From Chloroflexota bacterium (GTDB taxonomy: Bacteria; Chloroflexota; Dehalococcoidia; JACPPY01), in the NCBI GenBank assembly GCA_016189825.1, contig JACPRR010000276.1, positions 1 through 8,447 of the forward strand: 8,447 bases of DNA, written 5' to 3'. Shown in pieces: positions 5,562-8,447 of this stretch. The notes below the pieces were generated by a model. That model saw only the letters and a list, made by a program, of their open reading frames with translations. It did not search any database and was not told the origin of the DNA. Each line of letters begins with the position of its first letter. Positions within the stretch are counted from its first letter, which is position 1. The position numbers were made by a program, and so were the translations under genes.

Positions 5562-6263
5562 GTGCCCGATATCACCAGTGAAGCCAAACGCATATACTAC
5601 AAGGTAGTCCGCAGCCGGCGGCGTACGATGTGCATCGAAGTGAAGGACGACGCCTCGGTCATCGTGCGGGCGCCATTGCACACTGCGCAGCAGGCCGTGG
5701 ACCGGTTCGTCAGGGACAAGGCCCCCTGGATTGTCCGGCACTTAGCCAGGCTGTCGGCGCAGCCCGTCCGACAGTTTGCCAGAGGCGAGTCATTCCCCTA
5801 TCTGGGCCGCGAATATAGCCTGGTTGTGGAAAGCAACGGGGGCTGGCCTCACGTCCAATTGGAAGGCGACAAACTGGTCGCATGCGTCACCGGGGACACC
5901 AGCCCTGGCAGCCCCGCCCTGAAAGCCGCTCTACTCTCCTGGTACCTGGACCAGGCGGCATCTGTTATGTCAGCCCGCGTGGACGCCCTGGTCCGGCAGA
6001 CGGGCCTCACGCCATCGCGGGTAAGGATCAGGGCGCAGACACGCAGGTGGGGGAGCTGTTCGTTGAAGGCTTCAGTGAACCTCAACTGGCGGCTGATCAT
6101 GGCGCCCCAGGCTGTTCTGGACTACGTCATAGTCCACGAACTCTGTCACCTGAAGCGTCACGACCATTCGCGTCAGTTCTGGGACCTGGTAGCATCTTTC
6201 GTCCCTGACTACCGCGCACATCGCAAGTGGCTCCGAGAGAACGGCGCGCGGCTGAAGTTGTAG
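5562..6263 (+). CDS. DUF45/YgjP-like zinc metallohydrolase
   Basis: A 233-residue member of the family known as DUF45, YgjP-like or COG1451. The N-terminal half is a beta-rich region with YYKVVRSRRRTMCIEVKDD and IVRAPLH, followed by DKAPWIVRHL. The C-terminal half holds the family block RRWGSCSLKASVNLNWRLIM (161-180) and the zinc site YVIVHELCHLKRHDHSRQFW. In that site His192 and His196 are ligands, Glu193 is the general base and His202 the likely third ligand. The fold resembles minimal M48/SprT peptidases. E. coli YgjP has also been annotated as a UTP pyrophosphatase, so the true substrate is open. The GTG start at 5562 has only a weak Shine-Dalgarno sequence, but the conserved N-terminus begins there. 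It is divergent from dcd across 131 bp and ends 37 bp before the tail of the hydrolase gene on the other strand. Confidence 0.88.
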   Translation: MPDITSEAKRIYYKVVRSRRRTMCIEVKDDASVIVRAPLHTAQQAVDRFVRDKAPWIVRHLARLSAQPVRQFARGESFPYLGREYSLVVESNGGWPHVQLEGDKLVACVTGDTSPGSPALKAALLSWYLDQAASVMSARVDALVRQTGLTPSRVRIRAQTRRWGSCSLKASVNLNWRLIMAPQAVLDYVIVHELCHLKRHDHSRQFWDLVASFVPDYRAHRKWLRENGARLKL

Positions 6264-6271
6264 CGTTTGCT

Positions 6272-6299
6272 GCCCCGGAAAGGACCAAGATCCTGGGGC
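6272..6299. terminator. Hairpin between the converging DUF45 and MBL-fold genes
   Basis: GCCCCGGA (6272-6279) pairs with TCCTGGGGC (6291-6299) through 8 base pairs and one bulged base, with an 11-nt loop. It fills most of the 37-bp gap between two converging genes, where a bidirectional terminator is expected. No T-run follows. Confidence 0.4.
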
Positions 6300-6300
6300 T

Positions 6301-8447
<2,147 letters not shown>

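Overview
The window comes from a high-GC bacterium. It carries NAD-dependent DNA ligase and LepA, both bacterial proteins, and genes start with ATG, GTG and TTG. A short thymidylate synthase of the type best known from methanogenic archaea, together with the general look of the LigA, Dcd and DUF45 proteins, makes me lean towards Chloroflexota (Dehalococcoidia-like). That is an impression from protein character, not a search result. The window looks chromosomal and mostly housekeeping. I see no transposase, integrase, tRNA, rRNA or CRISPR array.

Layout. 1-1665: lepA (elongation factor 4), 5' end cut off by the window. 1749-3161: a membrane glycosyltransferase in which an unusual four-helix membrane domain with an HIHH motif precedes a GT2 catalytic domain and a C-terminal helix. 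About 3186-4052: a NodB-type polysaccharide deacetylase whose only possible N-termini are encoded by a tandem array of GC-rich palindromes (3198-3415). 4134-4811: thymidylate synthase. 4801-5430 (minus): dCTP deaminase, overlapping the synthase tail to tail by 11 bp. 5562-6263: a DUF45/YgjP-like zinc metallohydrolase, divergent from dcd. 6301-7044 (minus): a metallo-beta-lactamase-fold hydrolase. 7134-8447: ligA, divergent from it and cut off at its 3' end.

How the genes relate. The glycosyltransferase and deacetylase lie head to tail, probably form one transcription unit, and suggest cell-surface glycan work. thyA and dcd are adjacent steps of thymidylate supply: dCTP to dUTP, then dUMP to dTMP. 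The missing dUTP-to-dUMP step would need either a bifunctional Dcd or a separate dUTPase. lepA and ligA are unrelated housekeeping genes at the edges.

Regulation visible in the sequence. Four promoters share an extended -10 (TGN before TAGAAT, TATAAT or TACAGT). The dcd promoter has TTGAAG-17-TATAAT. Perfect short palindromes sit inside the -35/-10 spacers of the two minus-strand promoters, and another overlaps the -35 of thyA. The ligA ribosome binding site sits in the loop of a hairpin that pairs the start codon. Several gene ends carry GC-rich hairpins without a T-run.
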